From positions 1 through 53,061 of the forward strand of contig JBKHXF010000006.1 in assembly GCA_046566145.1 (NCBI GenBank): a DNA stretch of 53,061 bases, read 5' to 3'. Source of the stretch: JBKHXF01 sp046566145. GTDB taxonomy: Bacteria > Actinomycetota > Nitriliruptoria > Nitriliruptorales > Nitriliruptoraceae. Position numbers and translations under genes: made by a program. Every line of letters begins with the position of its first letter. Within the stretch, counting starts at the first letter, position 1. Below are positions 23,319 to 31,317 of this stretch, piece by piece. A model generated the notes under the pieces. The model had not been told where the DNA came from and ran no database searches. It was given only the letters and a program-made list of their open reading frames with translations.

Positions 23319-23882
23319 TCAGCCGTCCCAGGTGGGCGCGTTCGCGGCCGCGAACGGGGCGCCGTGCCCGGGCACGAGCAGGGTCGCGACCTCGAGCACG
23401 CGCGCCCGGTTCGCCCGCAGGGCGTCGGGATCGGTGGCGCGCGGGTCCGGGCCGATCGCCCCCGACCACCACAGGTGGGTCAGGGCGACGACGCCACCAT
23501 CGGTCTCGACCAGGGTGGTGACGTCCTGCGGGGTGTGCCCGGCGGTCTCCCACAGCGTCACGCCGGGCGCCAGCTCGACGCCCTCGGCCGGCCGGGAGCG
23601 CCACTCGTCGCGCACGTACGTCGCCCAGTGGTCGTGCACCGCGACGTCCTCGCCGAACAGCGCGATGTTGACCGTGTGGTCCGGGTGGTGGTGGCTCAGC
23701 ACGACGTCGGTGACGTCGGCGGGGGCGACCCCGAGGGCCGCCAGCGGGTCGAGGATCGCCGCGCGGGAGGGGACCATGCCGGGGTCGACCACGACCACGC
23801 GGTCCCCGGCGCGCACCAGCGACACGGTCCCGGCGACCCGGTCCCCGACGTAGCCCTCGAACAGGACGTCCACCGTCGCCAC
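23319..23882 (-). CDS. MBL-fold metallohydrolase
   Basis: A 187-residue metallo-beta-lactamase fold protein. The metal motif HxHxDH is at 64-69 (HHHPDH), followed by an AGHTP loop and the late PGHGAPF histidine. It is short and lacks an obvious extra domain, resembling small MBLAC1-like hydrolases; the substrate is unknown. The minus-strand GTG at 23882 has GAGGAG 7 nt upstream; longer in-frame starts lack this and precede the fold by a low-complexity stretch. Convergent with the deacylase-like gene (10 nt between stops), which hints at a shared metabolic island, and divergent from yebC. Confidence 0.85.
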   Translation of the reverse strand: MATVDVLFEGYVGDRVAGTVSLVRAGDRVVVVDPGMVPSRAAILDPLAALGVAPADVTDVVLSHHHPDHTVNIALFGEDVAVHDHWATYVRDEWRSRPAEGVELAPGVTLWETAGHTPQDVTTLVETDGGVVALTHLWWSGAIGPDPRATDPDALRANRARVLEVATLLVPGHGAPFAAANAPTWDG

Positions 23883-23931
23883 GTGCGTGCTCCTCGGTCC
23901 GCGGGCATCGCCCGTCCCGCATCGTGCGGCG

Positions 23932-23937
23932 ACGCTA
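23932..23937 (-). promoter_or_regulatory. -10-like element of the MBL-fold gene
   Basis: TAGCGT on the minus strand followed by CG, about 50 nt before the GTG at 23882. Only 19 nt separates it from the rightward yebC element, so the two divergent promoters must overlap. Confidence 0.35.
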
Positions 23938-23956
23938 GCCGCCGTCGTCGCGTCGG

Positions 23957-23962
23957 TACCCT
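23957..23962 (+). promoter_or_regulatory. -10-like element of yebC
   Basis: TACCCT followed by CGG, 41 nt before the yebC ATG. Confidence 0.4.
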
Positions 23963-24003
23963 CGGACGCCGACCCGACCACCCACGCCAGCACCGGAGGC
24001 CAC

Positions 24004-24765
24004 ATGGCCGGCCACTCCAAGTGGGCGAACATCAAGCACCGCAAGGCCGCGCAGGACAAGAAGCGCGGCAAGGCGTTCGCCAAGCTCATCCGCGCCATCG
24101 AGTCGGCGGCGCGCGAGTCCGGCACGTCCGACCCGGACATGAGCCCCTCGCTCGGTCTCGCCGTGCAGAAGGCGAAGGACGCCGACGTCCCGAAGGACAC
24201 GATCGAGCGGGCCTGCAAGCGCGGCGCCGGCGAGCTCGACGGTGCCAAGGCCTACGAGCAGGCGCTGTACGAGGGCTACGGCCCCGGTGGGGTCGCGGTG
24301 CTCGTCGAGATCCTGACCGACAACCGCAACCGCACGGCCTCCGACGTCCGGTCGGCCTTCACCAAGTCCGGTGGCTCGCTCGCCGAGCCCGGCGCGGTCT
24401 CGTTCATGTTCTCCCGGCGCGGCCAGGTCGTCGTGGAGTCCGACGGGGTCACCGAGGACGACCTCATGCTCGTGGGGCTCGACCACGGGCTCGAGGACCT
24501 CGACGCCGAGGGCGAGGTCTTCACCGCCTGGTGCCAGCCGACCGACGTCGCCGACCTGCGCAAGGCGCTGGAGGAGGACGGCGGCGCGAAGGTGCTCGAG
24601 GCCGGCTCGACGATGGTCCCGTCGACCGCCGTGCCCGTGAGCGACGTCGCCGACGCGAAGAGGATCATGAAGCTGATCGACGCGCTCGAGGACAACGACG
24701 ACGTCCAGGAGGTCTGGGCGAACTACGACATCCCCGACGAGGTCCTCGACCAGCTCGACGACTGA
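24004..24765 (+). CDS. yebC: YebC/PmpR family protein
   Basis: A 253-residue YebC/PmpR protein. The N-terminal MAGHSKWANIKHRKAAQD and the following KRGKAFAKL are diagnostic. Family members bind DNA as transcription regulators or help ribosomes pass stalled proline stretches; which applies here is not shown. GGAGG (23995-23999) sits 4 nt before the ATG. In many bacteria yebC precedes ruvC-ruvA-ruvB as here. A near-perfect 15-bp hairpin follows, so it is probably transcribed alone. Confidence 0.96.
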   Translation: MAGHSKWANIKHRKAAQDKKRGKAFAKLIRAIESAARESGTSDPDMSPSLGLAVQKAKDADVPKDTIERACKRGAGELDGAKAYEQALYEGYGPGGVAVLVEILTDNRNRTASDVRSAFTKSGGSLAEPGAVSFMFSRRGQVVVESDGVTEDDLMLVGLDHGLEDLDAEGEVFTAWCQPTDVADLRKALEEDGGAKVLEAGSTMVPSTAVPVSDVADAKRIMKLIDALEDNDDVQEVWANYDIPDEVLDQLDD

Positions 24766-24785
24766 CCCCGGGGCGACCTCGCCCC

Positions 24786-24820
24786 CGACGCCGTCGCGCC
24801 TCCCCGGCGCGGCGGCGTCG
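24786..24820. terminator. 15-bp hairpin between yebC and ruvC
   Basis: Arms 24786-24800 and 24806-24820 pair over 15 bp with one G-U wobble and a 5-nt loop TCCCC. It lies 20 nt after the yebC stop and just before the ruvC promoter, so it separates the two units. Confidence 0.7.
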
Positions 24821-24826
24821 TGCTGG

Positions 24827-24832
24827 TAGCGT
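24827..24832 (+). promoter_or_regulatory. -10-like element of ruvCAB
   Basis: TAGCGT, 59 nt before the ruvC GTG and 2 nt before the LexA-type box, so a bound repressor would cover the transcription start. Confidence 0.4.
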
Positions 24833-24833
24833 G

Positions 24834-24847
24834 GGAACAGGTGTTCG
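24834..24847. promoter_or_regulatory. LexA-type SOS box upstream of ruvC
   Basis: GGAACAGGTGTTCG contains GAAC-N4-GTTC with A-G-G-T between the half sites, which fits the Gram-positive LexA consensus CGAAC-RNRY-GTTCG except for the first base. It lies right after a -10-like element. ruvC is part of the LexA regulon in mycobacteria. SOS control of ruvCAB is therefore likely. Confidence 0.75.
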
Positions 24848-24891
24848 ACTCGACGCCGCCCTCGCCGCGCCACCCGTCCCGGGAGCCGACC

Positions 24892-25518
24892 GTGACCGAC
24901 CGCGACCGCCCCCTGCGGGTGCTCGGTGTCGACCCGGGCCTCACGCGGTGCGGCATCGGGGTCGTGCAGGGACCGCCGGCGCGCCCCGACCTGGTCGCCG
25001 CGCTCTGCGTCCGCACCTCGCCCGACGAGGACGTGTCGAGGCGGCTGCTCGCCGTCCACGATGGCATCGCCGAGGCGATCGAGGTGCACCGGCCCGACGC
25101 CGTCGCCGTCGAGCGGGTCCTCTTCAGCGTGAACGTGCGCACCGCGATGGCCACCGGGCAGGCCGCCGGCGTGGCGCTGCTCGCGGCGGCCCGCGCCGGG
25201 CTGCCCGTCACCCCCTACAGCCCCACCGAGGTCAAGGCGTCCGTCGCCGGGTACGGCGCGGCCGACAAGGACGCCGTGGGACGGATGGTGGCGGCGCAGC
25301 TGCGCCTCGATGCGCCGCCCACGCCGGCGGACGTCGCCGACGCCCTCGCGGTCGCCCTGACCCACCTGTCCCGGGCCCGGTTGGTCGCCGCGTCGGGGCC
25401 GTCCAGCGCGACCGCCGCGCTCGCGGACGCCGTCGCGGCGTCGCGCCGTCCGGGTCCCGCCGGCGGCTGGGCCGCCGTGCTCGACAACCCGAACCTCCGC
25501 GAGGTCGGCGGCGCCTGA
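24892..25518 (+). CDS. ruvC: Holliday junction resolvase RuvC
   Basis: The endonuclease that cuts Holliday junctions during recombination repair. The 208 residues begin the RNase H-like fold with VLGVDPGLTRCG (first acidic residue), then AVERV (glutamate) and DVADALAVA (paired aspartates), completing the D-E-D-D catalytic set. The C-terminal 35 or so residues beyond the core are Ala/Pro-rich. GTG 24892 has GGGAG 6 nt upstream; the longer reading frame from upstream starts before the LexA box and is not used. RuvA and RuvB follow. Confidence 0.96.
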   Translation: MTDRDRPLRVLGVDPGLTRCGIGVVQGPPARPDLVAALCVRTSPDEDVSRRLLAVHDGIAEAIEVHRPDAVAVERVLFSVNVRTAMATGQAAGVALLAAARAGLPVTPYSPTEVKASVAGYGAADKDAVGRMVAAQLRLDAPPTPADVADALAVALTHLSRARLVAASGPSSATAALADAVAASRRPGPAGGWAAVLDNPNLREVGGA

Positions 25519-25593
25519 CGAGAGCCCCCGCCGACCGCCGACCCACACCCGACCCCCACCACACCCACGACCCCGACCACCCGGGAGACGACG

Positions 25594-26220
25594 ATGATCG
25601 CCCACCTGCGAGGACGCATCGCGCACCGCGACGCCGCCACGGTCGTCGTGGACGTGGCCGGGGTCGGCTACCTCGTGCACGTCGCCGGGACCGACGGCAT
25701 CCCGGCCCGGGGCGAGGAGGTGGCGCTGCACACCTCGCTGCAGGTCCGCGAGGACTCGATGACGCTGTACGGGTTCCCGGACCGCCAGGGGCTCGCGCTG
25801 TTCGAGCTCCTGCTCGGCTCCTCCGGGGTCGGCCCGAAGCTCGCGATGGCGGCGTGCGCCACGCTGCGCCCCGAGGTGCTGGTCACCGCCATCGCGACCG
25901 GCGACCTCGACACCATCACGCTGGTCCCGGGTGTCGGCAAGAAGGTCGCCCAGCGGCTCGTGCTCGAGCTCAAGGACAAGGTCGGCTCCCTCGGTGGGGA
26001 CGTGCTCGGTGCGCTGCCCGGGCGCAGCGTCCACGTGGGCGCGGACGTGGCGAGCTCGACGACCACCGTCGGCGAGGTGCGCGAGGCGCTGGCCGCCCTC
26101 GGCTACGACGCGACGGAGGTGCACGCGACCCTGGCCGCCATCGACACCGACGGTGACACCGCCGAGGTCCTGCGTCGGGCGCTGAAGGCGCTGGCTGGCC
26201 CCGTGGGGGTGGGCAGGTGA
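25594..26220 (+). CDS. ruvA: Holliday junction branch migration protein RuvA
   Basis: The 208-residue DNA-binding subunit that holds the four-way junction for RuvB. The OB-fold N terminus (MIAHLRGRIAHRD), the HhH region GVGPKLAMA and GVGKKVAQRLVLELKDK, and the C-terminal domain III that binds RuvB are present. It is preceded by a 75-nt C/A-rich stretch nearly free of G in its middle, then GGGAG before the ATG. The stop overlaps the ruvB start by 4 nt. Confidence 0.96.
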   Translation: MIAHLRGRIAHRDAATVVVDVAGVGYLVHVAGTDGIPARGEEVALHTSLQVREDSMTLYGFPDRQGLALFELLLGSSGVGPKLAMAACATLRPEVLVTAIATGDLDTITLVPGVGKKVAQRLVLELKDKVGSLGGDVLGALPGRSVHVGADVASSTTTVGEVREALAALGYDATEVHATLAAIDTDGDTAEVLRRALKALAGPVGVGR

Positions 26221-27293
26221 GCGGGACGACCGACCCGACCGCCCCCCACGACGGGGACGACCTGCTCGACGGCGCGGCCCAACGCGGCGAGGACCACCAG
26301 GACGCGAGCCTGCGCCCAGCCCGGTTGGACGACTTCGTCGGGCAGCCCCGGGTGCGACGCCAGCTCGAGCTGGTCCTCCGCAGCGCCCTCAAGCGTGGCC
26401 AGCCGGCCGACCACGTCCTGTTCTCGGGGCCGCCCGGCCTCGGCAAGACGACGCTCGCGGGCATCGTCGCCCACGAGCTCGGGACCAGGCTGCGCGCCAC
26501 GTCGGGTCCGGCCCTGGAGCGCCCGGGCGACCTCGCGGCGATCCTGACGAACCTCGAGCCGGGTGACGTGCTGTTCGTCGACGAGATCCACCGCCTGCCC
26601 CGAACGGTCGAGGAGGTGCTGTACCCGGCCCTCGAGGACTTCACGCTCGACATCGTGGTCGGGAAGGGTCCGGGGGCACGCAGCATCCGGCTCGAGCTGC
26701 CGCGCTTCACCCTCGTGGGCGCCACCACGCGCACCGGTCTCATCGCCACGCCGCTGCGGGACCGGTTCGGGTTCGCTGCGCACCTCGACTACTACGACAC
26801 CGACGACCTTCGGACCATCGTGACCCGTTCGGCGGCGCTGCTCGACGTGCCGCTGACCGAGGCCGGCGCGCAGGAGGTGGCTCGTCGCTCGCGGGGCACC
26901 CCCCGCATCGCCAACCGACTGCTGCGACGCGTGCGGGACTACGCCGAGGTCGAGGCGGACGGACGCGTCGACGTGGACGTCGCCAAGGCCGCGCTCGAGC
27001 TGTTCGACATCGACGAGGTCGGTCTCGACGCGCTCGACCGGCGGGTGCTCGAGGCCGTCGTGCGGCGCTTCGGTGGGGGTCCGGTCGGGCTCGCGACGCT
27101 GGCGACGTCCGTGGGGGAGGAGACGGACACCGTGGAGGACGCGGTGGAGCCGTTCCTCATCCAGCGGGGCTTCCTGCAGCGCACGCCCCGGGGTCGGGTC
27201 GCGACGGCCGCGGCGTGGGCCCACCTCGGCGTCGAGCCGGCCGTCGGGGCCGTCCGGGACGGCGACGACGGACCGACGCTGTTCGGGGTGTGA
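26217..27293 (+). CDS. ruvB: Holliday junction branch migration ATPase RuvB
   Basis: The AAA+ motor that drives branch migration together with RuvA. The 358 residues show Walker A GPPGLGKTT, Walker B with DEIHR, sensor 1 in VGATTRTG, the arginine finger region PLRDRFG, and the C-terminal winged helix with GTPRIANRLLRRVRD and a QRGFLQRTPRGR tail. The N terminus has an extra 30 acidic residues before the ATPase, common in actinobacteria. GTG overlaps the ruvA stop. Confidence 0.97.
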   Translation: MSGTTDPTAPHDGDDLLDGAAQRGEDHQDASLRPARLDDFVGQPRVRRQLELVLRSALKRGQPADHVLFSGPPGLGKTTLAGIVAHELGTRLRATSGPALERPGDLAAILTNLEPGDVLFVDEIHRLPRTVEEVLYPALEDFTLDIVVGKGPGARSIRLELPRFTLVGATTRTGLIATPLRDRFGFAAHLDYYDTDDLRTIVTRSAALLDVPLTEAGAQEVARRSRGTPRIANRLLRRVRDYAEVEADGRVDVDVAKAALELFDIDEVGLDALDRRVLEAVVRRFGGGPVGLATLATSVGEETDTVEDAVEPFLIQRGFLQRTPRGRVATAAAWAHLGVEPAVGAVRDGDDGPTLFGV

Positions 27294-27313
27294 CGGTGCG
27301 GTGGGCGCGCCGC

Positions 27314-27319
27314 TAGGCT
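27314..27319 (+). promoter_or_regulatory. -10-like element of the yajC-secDF unit
   Basis: TAGGCT followed by CGG, 114 nt before the yajC GTG. A hairpin starts 8 nt later, at the predicted 5' end of the RNA. Confidence 0.4.
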
Positions 27320-27327
27320 CGGCCCGC

Positions 27328-27348
27328 GCGCCCGCCATCCGCGGGCGC
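27328..27348. promoter_or_regulatory. Perfect 8-bp hairpin at the 5' end of the yajC leader
   Basis: GCGCCCGC (27328-27335) and GCGGGCGC (27341-27348) with a 5-nt loop CATCC. It starts where transcription from the TAGGCT element would begin. It could stabilise the mRNA or end readthrough from ruvB (stop at 27293). Confidence 0.4.
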
Positions 27349-27433
27349 TCCCTACGTGCCCGGACGGACCGCCTCGGCGGGGAGTCCCGCCCACCGCGCC
27401 GCGGCACGCGTGCCGACGACGCAGGGAGACGAC

Positions 27434-27742
27434 GTGGACGGCCTCGCCAACACCTTCATCCTCGTGGCCTTCTTCGGGATCATGTACATGGTCCTGATCC
27501 GGCCCCAGCAGAAGCGACAGAAGCAGCACCAGTCGATGCTGCGGGCGCTGACGGTCGGCGACGACGTCGTGACCATCGGCGGCCTGCACGGGACCGTCGT
27601 CGCCCTGACGGACCTGCACGTGGACCTCGAGGTGACCGACGACGTGGTCCTGCGCTTCCAGCGCTCCGCCATCGCGAAGGTCGTGACCGACGCGGAGGCC
27701 GCCGACGTCGTCGCCGGCCTCGACGAGGACGACGACGCGTGA
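27434..27742 (+). CDS. yajC: Preprotein translocase subunit YajC
   Basis: A 102-residue membrane protein that joins SecD and SecF as an accessory of the Sec translocon. One transmembrane helix near the N terminus (FILVAFFGIMYMVLIRP) is followed by the conserved RPQQKRQKQHQ stretch and a small soluble domain with VGDDVVTIGGLHGTV. GTG 27434 was chosen over an upstream ATG because it has GGGAG 5 to 10 nt before it and gives the normal length. An HD-domain gene is inserted between it and secD. Confidence 0.94.
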   Translation: MDGLANTFILVAFFGIMYMVLIRPQQKRQKQHQSMLRALTVGDDVVTIGGLHGTVVALTDLHVDLEVTDDVVLRFQRSAIAKVVTDAEAADVVAGLDEDDDA

Positions 27743-28650
27743 CCGACCAGCCCGCGCCGCGGCACGACGAGGGGGCGCCCGCCTCCTCGTCGGTCGACGA
27801 CGCCGCGGCCGACCGGGCCGGCCGGGTCAGCCCCACCGTGGCGCCGGACGCGCCCTCGGCGCTGCGCGACCCGGCCTCGGCCGTGGGGGAGTCGGCGGAG
27901 GCCGCACTACTGCGTGGGCTCGACGCGGACGCGGCCGTGGCCGAGGGGCAGGCCCTCGCCATCGACGCCGCGCGCCGCACGGGCGCCGAGGTCGACATCC
28001 TCACGGCCTTGCAGCAGGACCGGACCGTGTCCGCGTTCATCAAGCTCGCCGACCAGTCGCTCGGCGCGCTCGGGTTCACGGAGCACGGCTTCCGGCACGC
28101 CAACCTCGTGGGTCGGATCGCGCACAACGTGCTGCACCACCTCGGGGCCGACCAGGACCTGTGCGACCTGGCCGCCGTCGGCGGCTACCTCCACGACGTC
28201 GGCAACGTGGTCAGCCGCATGAACCACGGGCTGTCGAGCGCGTGGATCGCCTACGACGCCCTGTCACGGCTCGACCTCGACCCGTACCGGATCGGTCTCG
28301 TCCTCTCGGCGGTCGGCAACCACGAGGAGCAGTACGGCTCGTCCATTGGGCCGGTCGGCGCTGCGGTCATCCTCGCCGACAAGGCCGACGTCCACCGCAG
28401 CCGGGTGCGCAAGGGCGCCGACACCGCGGCGGACATCCACGACCGCGTGAACGACGCCGTGACGCACAGCTTCCTGCGCGTCGACGCGGACGCCGCCACG
28501 ATCACCCTCGAGCTCGAGCTCGACACCGACCGGTCGACGGTCATCGAGTACTTCGAGATCTTCCTCGACCGCATGATCATGTGCCGTCGAGCCGCCCGCA
28601 CCCTCGGGTGCGAGTTCCGCATCACCGCCAACGGCGTCCCCCTCGGCTGA
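27739..28650 (+). CDS. HD-domain phosphohydrolase
   Basis: A 303-residue soluble protein. The first 90 residues are acidic and low-complexity; the HD domain then shows H120 (GFRHANLV), H152/D153 (LHDVGN) and downstream metal-linked residues (NHEEQ, DKADVHRSR). This fits metal-dependent HD phosphohydrolases; whether it acts on nucleotides, cyclic dinucleotides or other substrates is not readable. It is coupled to yajC by GTGA and followed by secD, an unusual place, since yajC and secD are normally adjacent. A role beside protein export or just co-expression cannot be distinguished. Confidence 0.85.
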   Translation: MTDQPAPRHDEGAPASSSVDDAAADRAGRVSPTVAPDAPSALRDPASAVGESAEAALLRGLDADAAVAEGQALAIDAARRTGAEVDILTALQQDRTVSAFIKLADQSLGALGFTEHGFRHANLVGRIAHNVLHHLGADQDLCDLAAVGGYLHDVGNVVSRMNHGLSSAWIAYDALSRLDLDPYRIGLVLSAVGNHEEQYGSSIGPVGAAVILADKADVHRSRVRKGADTAADIHDRVNDAVTHSFLRVDADAATITLELELDTDRSTVIEYFEIFLDRMIMCRRAARTLGCEFRITANGVPLG

Positions 28651-28710
28651 CCGCCGCGCCCCCGACCCGTCGTCGACGCGCCCCAACGAGGCGTCCAGGA
28701 GCACCCCCAA

Positions 28711-30198
28711 GTGAACCGTCGCAACCACATCGTCACGCTCGTGGCGGTCGTGCTGCTCCTCGGCCTGGCCGGGGCGTACCTCGCCACCGGCGCGCGGCCA
28801 CGGCTCGGCCTCGACCTGCGGGGCGGCATCTCGGCCGTCTACACGCCGGTGCTCGCCGAGGGACAGGAGCGGCCGGAGGACTTCGACGAGGTCCTCGACG
28901 AGACCACCAACGTGATCCGCTCGCGCGTCGACGCCCTCGGGGTCGCCGAGCCGGAGATCTCGCGCCAGGGCGATGACATCCTCGTCCAGCTCCCCGGCGT
29001 CGACGACGCCGACCGGGCCCGCGAGATCATCGGCACCACCGCGAAGCTGACCTTCCGCCGCGTCGAGGCCATCGTCGCCCCCGGCGAGGAGGGCTACGAC
29101 GAGACCCCGCCGTGCGACGGGGTGCAGGAGGACCTCGCCGACGACGAGTCGGGCCTGGTGTGCGCGGCCCCGGTGGAGGTCGGGGAGCTCACCGGGGAGG
29201 ACACCGAGGAGGCGCCCGACCCCGCGACGCTGCCCAAGTACCGGGTGGGCCCGGCCGAGCTGACCGGCGACCAGGTCACCGAGGCGTTCGCGACGCTCGG
29301 CGAGGGCGGGGGCTGGGCGGTCTCCCTCGAGCTCGACGAGGCCGGCGGGGAGGCGTTCCAGCAGGTGACCGCCGACCTCGCGTGCGAGCGCGACCAGGGT
29401 CAGGGGGGCCTCTTCGCCATCGTGCTGGACAACTACGTCGAGTCCGCCCCGGGCGTGAACCAGACCGTGCCGTGCGGTGTCGGCATCGCCGGCGGCCAGG
29501 CGTCGATCTCCGTGGGCTCCGCGGGGACGGCCCAGGACAGCGGCCAGGCGGAGGCGCAGGACCTCGCGCTCGTGCTCAAGACCGGCGCGCTGCCGATCAC
29601 GCTGGAGCCGTCGACGTTCGAGACCGTGTCGCCGACGCTCGGGGCCGAGTCGCTGCGCTCCGGCTTGCTGGCTGCCGCGCTCGGCCTGCTGCTCGTGTCG
29701 ATCTACCTCGTGTTCTTCTACCGCTGGCTCGGTGTGGTGGCCATCGGCGCGCTCACCATCTTCGGCATCGTGTCGTTCACCATCGTCACGCTGCTCGGGT
29801 CCGCCGGCTTCACGCTGACGCTCGCCGGCGTCGCCGGCCTCGTGGTCTCGATCGGCATCACGGCGGACTCGTCGATCATCTTCTACGAGCGGATCCGCGA
29901 CGAGGTCGCGCTCGGCAAGACCGTGCGGACGGGGGCCAAGAAGGCCTTCGACTCGGCGTTCCGAACCAACCTCGCCGGGAACACCGTCACGCTGGCGGCC
30001 GCCATCATCCTGTACTTCCTCGCCGTCGGACCGGTGCGCGGCTTCGCGCTGACCCTCGGCATCTCCACGGCGCTCGACATCGTCATCCTCGCCACCTACT
30101 CGCGGGCCGCCGTCGGCCTGCTGTCCAACACCAAGCTGCTGGCGCGGGCATCGATGCGCGCCGAGACGCCGGCGACGGCCGCTGGAGGCAACGCGTGA
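28711..30198 (+). CDS. secD: Protein translocase subunit SecD
   Basis: A 495-residue membrane protein that uses the proton gradient to complete protein export with SecF. The first transmembrane helix (about 7-26) is followed by the SecD signature LGLDLRGG, a large periplasmic P1 domain with an acidic insertion holding two cysteines (TPPCDG ... GLVCAAP) and two more cysteines later, and five C-terminal helices with the ITADSSIIFYERIRDE stretch. The cysteine pairs may form disulfides, common in actinobacteria. GTG 28711 has AGGAG 9 to 14 nt upstream. The stop overlaps secF. Confidence 0.96.
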   Translation: MNRRNHIVTLVAVVLLLGLAGAYLATGARPRLGLDLRGGISAVYTPVLAEGQERPEDFDEVLDETTNVIRSRVDALGVAEPEISRQGDDILVQLPGVDDADRAREIIGTTAKLTFRRVEAIVAPGEEGYDETPPCDGVQEDLADDESGLVCAAPVEVGELTGEDTEEAPDPATLPKYRVGPAELTGDQVTEAFATLGEGGGWAVSLELDEAGGEAFQQVTADLACERDQGQGGLFAIVLDNYVESAPGVNQTVPCGVGIAGGQASISVGSAGTAQDSGQAEAQDLALVLKTGALPITLEPSTFETVSPTLGAESLRSGLLAAALGLLLVSIYLVFFYRWLGVVAIGALTIFGIVSFTIVTLLGSAGFTLTLAGVAGLVVSIGITADSSIIFYERIRDEVALGKTVRTGAKKAFDSAFRTNLAGNTVTLAAAIILYFLAVGPVRGFALTLGISTALDIVILATYSRAAVGLLSNTKLLARASMRAETPATAAGGNA

Positions 30199-31247
30199 AG
30201 ACCCCGAGCTTCGACTTCATCGGCAAGCGTCGCCGTTGGGCCGCGATCTCCGTCGCGCTGTTGCTGGTCAGCCTCCTCTCGCTCGCGGTGCGCGGCCTGA
30301 ACCTGTCCATCGACTTCGTCGGTGGTACCTCGTTCCGCCTCGACGGCGTGACGGTCCCCGACCTGACCGCCGCCGACCTCCGCGATGCGGTCGAAGGGGC
30401 GGGTGTGACCGGGGCGAGCGCACAGGTCGTCACCGAGGACGACATCGCCGTCGCTGCCCTGGTGCGCACCGGGGCGATCGAACCCGGCTCGGCCGAGGAC
30501 GACGCCATCCGGGCCGCCCTGGTCGAGGTGTCGGGGGCCGACGACGTGCAGGTCAGCTTCGTCGGTCCCTCGTGGGGTGAGCGCATCTCGCGCAAGGCGC
30601 TCGAGGCCCTCGTGGTCTTCCTCGTCGTGGTGGTCGCCTACATCTCGGTGCGGCTCGAGTTCAAGATGGCGGTCGCGGCGGTGCTCGCCCTCGCCCACGA
30701 CGTCGTCATCACCGTCGGCCTGTACTCCCTGGTGGGGTTCTCGGTCAGCCCCTCGACCGTGATCGCGCTGCTGACCATCCTCGGGTACTCGTTGTACGAC
30801 TCGGTGGTCGTGTTCGACCGGGTCGAGGAGAACGTTGCCAGCATCGGGGGGCCGGGCCGGCGGACCTACGCCGAGACCGTGAACCTCTCGTTGAACGAGG
30901 TGCTGTGGCGCTCGCTCAACACGTCGTTCACCTCCCTCATCCCGGTCGGTGCCCTGCTGCTCGTCGGCGCCCAGTTGCTCGGCGCCGAGACCCTGCAGGA
31001 CCTCGCGCTCGCCCTCTTCATCGGCATCGCCATCGGTGCCTACTCCTCCATCTTCCTCGCCACCCCGTTCCTCGCGTGGTGGAAGGAGAAGGAGCCGGAG
31101 TACGCCGCGATGTCGGCGAAGCTCGCCGAGCGGATCGAGCGCGGCGAGGCGCCGGCGGTCGAGGGCCCCGGGGCGCGCGCCTCCCGGGCGCCGATCACCA
31201 CCGAGTACGTCCGGGGCGAGGGCAAGCGGAGGAAGCGGCGCCGCTGA
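30195..31247 (+). CDS. secF: Protein translocase subunit SecF
   Basis: The 350-residue partner of SecD. The first helix (about 18-36) is followed by the SecF signature LSIDFVGGTSF, a smaller periplasmic domain, then five helices with SLYDSVVVFDRVEEN and TSFTSLIPVGALLL. The C-terminal 40 residues are charged and end in a run of Lys/Arg (GKRRKRRR), which should face the cytoplasm. GTG overlaps the secD stop by 4 nt. apt follows 70 nt later. Confidence 0.96.
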   Translation: MKTPSFDFIGKRRRWAAISVALLLVSLLSLAVRGLNLSIDFVGGTSFRLDGVTVPDLTAADLRDAVEGAGVTGASAQVVTEDDIAVAALVRTGAIEPGSAEDDAIRAALVEVSGADDVQVSFVGPSWGERISRKALEALVVFLVVVVAYISVRLEFKMAVAAVLALAHDVVITVGLYSLVGFSVSPSTVIALLTILGYSLYDSVVVFDRVEENVASIGGPGRRTYAETVNLSLNEVLWRSLNTSFTSLIPVGALLLVGAQLLGAETLQDLALALFIGIAIGAYSSIFLATPFLAWWKEKEPEYAAMSAKLAERIERGEAPAVEGPGARASRAPITTEYVRGEGKRRKRRR

Positions 31248-31317
31248 GCCGCGCCAGATGCCGCTGCACCTGACCGACACCCCCCGACCGACACCCCCTG
31301 ACCGGCAAGGCACCCAC

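Noticed and set aside
25519..25593. C/A-rich, G-poor stretch between ruvC and ruvA as a Rho site or small gene
   Set aside because: It could be a rut-like region, but ruvA follows in the same unit and no short gene with a start and ribosome-binding site is visible.
23019..26156. Plus-strand frame of about 1045 codons running through the deacylase, MBL, yebC, ruvC and ruvA region
   Set aside because: It is an Arg-rich out-of-frame reading of several well-identified genes.
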